NCBI GenBank assembly: GCA_050250695.1
Contig: JBFWOE010000157.1
Coordinates: forward strand, 1 to 7,009
DNA length: 7,009 bases
Direction of reading: 5' to 3'
From: Ga0077527 sp050250695
GTDB lineage: Bacteria > Pseudomonadota > Gammaproteobacteria > Burkholderiales > SG8-41
Below are positions 5,909 through 7,009 of the stretch, in pieces (position 1 is the stretch's first letter; the number at the start of each line of letters is the position of its first letter). The notes under the pieces are model-generated. The model made no database searches and had not been told where the DNA came from. It saw only the letters and a list, made by a program, of their open reading frames with translations. A program made the position numbers and the translations under genes.

Positions 5909-7009
5909 TACAGCTTCGCCTCGACCCAGGCTTTGACCGACGCCAGCGCCTCGGGCAATTTGGCGGGATCCGTACCACCGGCCTGCGCCATATCCGGCCT
6001 GCCGCCGCCCTTGCCGCCGACCTGTTGCGCAACATGGTTGACGAGCTCGCCGGCCTTGACCTTGCCGGTCAGATCAGTTGTGACACCGGCGATCAGCATG
6101 ACCTTGCCGCCCTCGCTGCTGGCCAGCACGATCGCCGCACTTTTCAGCTTGCCCTTCAGCTGATCCATGGCTTCGCGCAGGGACTTGGCGTCGGCGCCGT
6201 CAATGGCAGCCGCCAGTACTTTGGCGCCCTTGACGTCCATCGCCTGCGCAGACAGGTCGCCGCCCTGTCCGGATGCCAGTTTCGAGCGCAGGCGGGCGAT
6301 TTCCTTCTCCAGGGTTTTCTTTTCATCGATCAGGTTCTGCAACGCCTTGTGCACGCTGCCTGCACCGGGCTGGGCGCGCAGCTGCTTCGCGACCTCGTAG
6401 AACTCACCGAGCTGGCTGTCTATCATCGCCAGCGCAGTACCACCAGTCGTGGCTTCGACCCGGCGCACCCCGGCAGCCACGCCGCCTTCGGAATAGAGTT
6501 TGAACACGCCGATGTCGCCGGTGCGCTCGACGTGAGTTCCACCGCAGAATTCGCGCGAACTGCCGATGTCGAGCACACGCACCTCGTCACCGTATTTCTC
6601 GCCGAACAGCATCACCGCCCCCGCCTTCTTCGCCTCCTCGATCGGCAGGATGCGGGCGCGGGTTGCCGTGTTCTGCATGATCTCGGCGTTGACGCGCACC
6701 TCCACCTGGCGGATCTCCTCCGCGGTCAGGGGCCTGTCGTTTGAAAAATCGAAACGCGTCTTGTCGGCATCGACCAGCGAACCCTTCTGCTGCACATGCG
6801 GCCCCAGCACCTCGCGCAGGGCCTTGTGCATCAGGTGCGTCACCGAATGGTTGCGCATCGTGCGCCGGCGCAATTCCATGTCAACGCGTGCCTCGACCTT
6901 GTCGCCGACTTTCAGCGCCCCGGTCTTCAGTTCCCCATGATGACCGAATACATCGGTCTGGATTTTCTGCGTATCGGTAACGATGAACGTACCGCCCGAA
7001 GCCACCAGC
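5908..7009 (-). CDS. alaS: Alanyl-tRNA synthetase, C-terminal part
   Basis: Partial gene: the 5' end lies beyond the right edge. About 366 C-terminal residues are present, and the real start is not in the window. The enzyme charges tRNA-Ala in the cytosol; this part holds proofreading and oligomer/tRNA-contact regions. Residue numbers here count from the GTG (V) codon at 7005, which is internal. The editing domain has the zinc/active-site pairs HSVTH (H53, H57) and CGGTH (C154, H158), within NHSVTHLMHKAL and REFCGGTHVERTG. A charged coiled-coil linker spans about 200-243 (EFYEVAKQLR ... DEKKTLEKEIARLRSKL). The C-Ala domain ends with the conserved GGKGGGRPDMAQAGGTDPAKL and SVKAWVEAKL. The active-site and anticodon-independent recognition domains are off-window. 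The gene is intact where visible and leads directly into the secreted-protein gene. Confidence 0.97.
   Translation of the reverse strand, partial: LVASGGTFIVTDTQKIQTDVFGHHGELKTGALKVGDKVEARVDMELRRRTMRNHSVTHLMHKALREVLGPHVQQKGSLVDADKTRFDFSNDRPLTAEEIRQVEVRVNAEIMQNTATRARILPIEEAKKAGAVMLFGEKYGDEVRVLDIGSSREFCGGTHVERTGDIGVFKLYSEGGVAAGVRRVEATTGGTALAMIDSQLGEFYEVAKQLRAQPGAGSVHKALQNLIDEKKTLEKEIARLRSKLASGQGGDLSAQAMDVKGAKVLAAAIDGADAKSLREAMDQLKGKLKSAAIVLASSEGGKVMLIAGVTTDLTGKVKAGELVNHVAQQVGGKGGGRPDMAQAGGTDPAKLPEALASVKAWVEAKL

Noticed and set aside
6025..6744. 239-codon + frame opposite alaS
   Set aside because: It is the antisense shadow of conserved AlaRS editing and C-terminal domains.
1..7009. Defence system, prophage, insertion sequence, CRISPR or tRNA genes
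   Set aside because: No direct-repeat array, transposase, integrase, terminal inverted repeats or cloverleaf sequence was found. Every coding region is metabolic, housekeeping or a small membrane or secreted protein.

Overview
The window is GC-rich bacterial chromosome, very probably from a betaproteobacterium. This rests on the close fit of the AlaRS C-terminal half and the AlgC-type phosphohexomutase to proteobacterial versions, the YheT hydrolase, the DUF4870 protein and promoters with TAGAAT or TAAACT -10 boxes. The species cannot be named from the sequence. Seven coding regions are supported, two of them cut by the window edges. They are packed tightly, with no gene-free stretch longer than about 115 bases.

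Left part (1-2713, + strand): the 3' end of a phosphosulfolactate synthase (ComA)-like gene, then an FAD-dependent dehydrogenase of the TcuA / fumarate-reductase flavoprotein type, then an adducin-like class II aldolase-fold protein. The set closes with a perfect 15-bp bidirectional hairpin terminator. The three genes are co-directional and look like one catabolic or biosynthetic module. The aldolase also has a plausible promoter of its own. The pathway is not one I recognise. It is the best candidate in the window for undescribed biochemistry.

Middle part (2728-5593): a small DUF4870 membrane protein on the - strand, converging on the shared terminator. It is divergent from a YheT-family alpha/beta hydrolase on the + strand. 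Downstream, in the same direction, is a bifunctional phosphomannomutase/phosphoglucomutase (AlgC type) that supplies sugar phosphates for surface polysaccharides. The hydrolase appears to have a leaderless start. The mutase has an AT-rich leader with no Shine-Dalgarno sequence and an extended -10 box overlapping the hydrolase stop codon.

Right part (5594-7009, - strand): the C-terminal part of alanyl-tRNA synthetase (editing, coiled-coil and C-Ala domains) is followed, through a one-base TAATG stop/start overlap, by a small secreted protein of unknown function. That gene ends head-on against the mutase gene: one TGATCA palindrome provides the stop codon of both.

No tRNA, rRNA, CRISPR array, insertion sequence or phage gene was seen. 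Most of the window is housekeeping. The items worth a second look are the ComA/FAD/adducin-like module, the missing catalytic glutamate in the aldolase-fold protein, a 7-bp tandem repeat inside the hydrolase gene, and the unusual 5' ends of the hydrolase and mutase genes.
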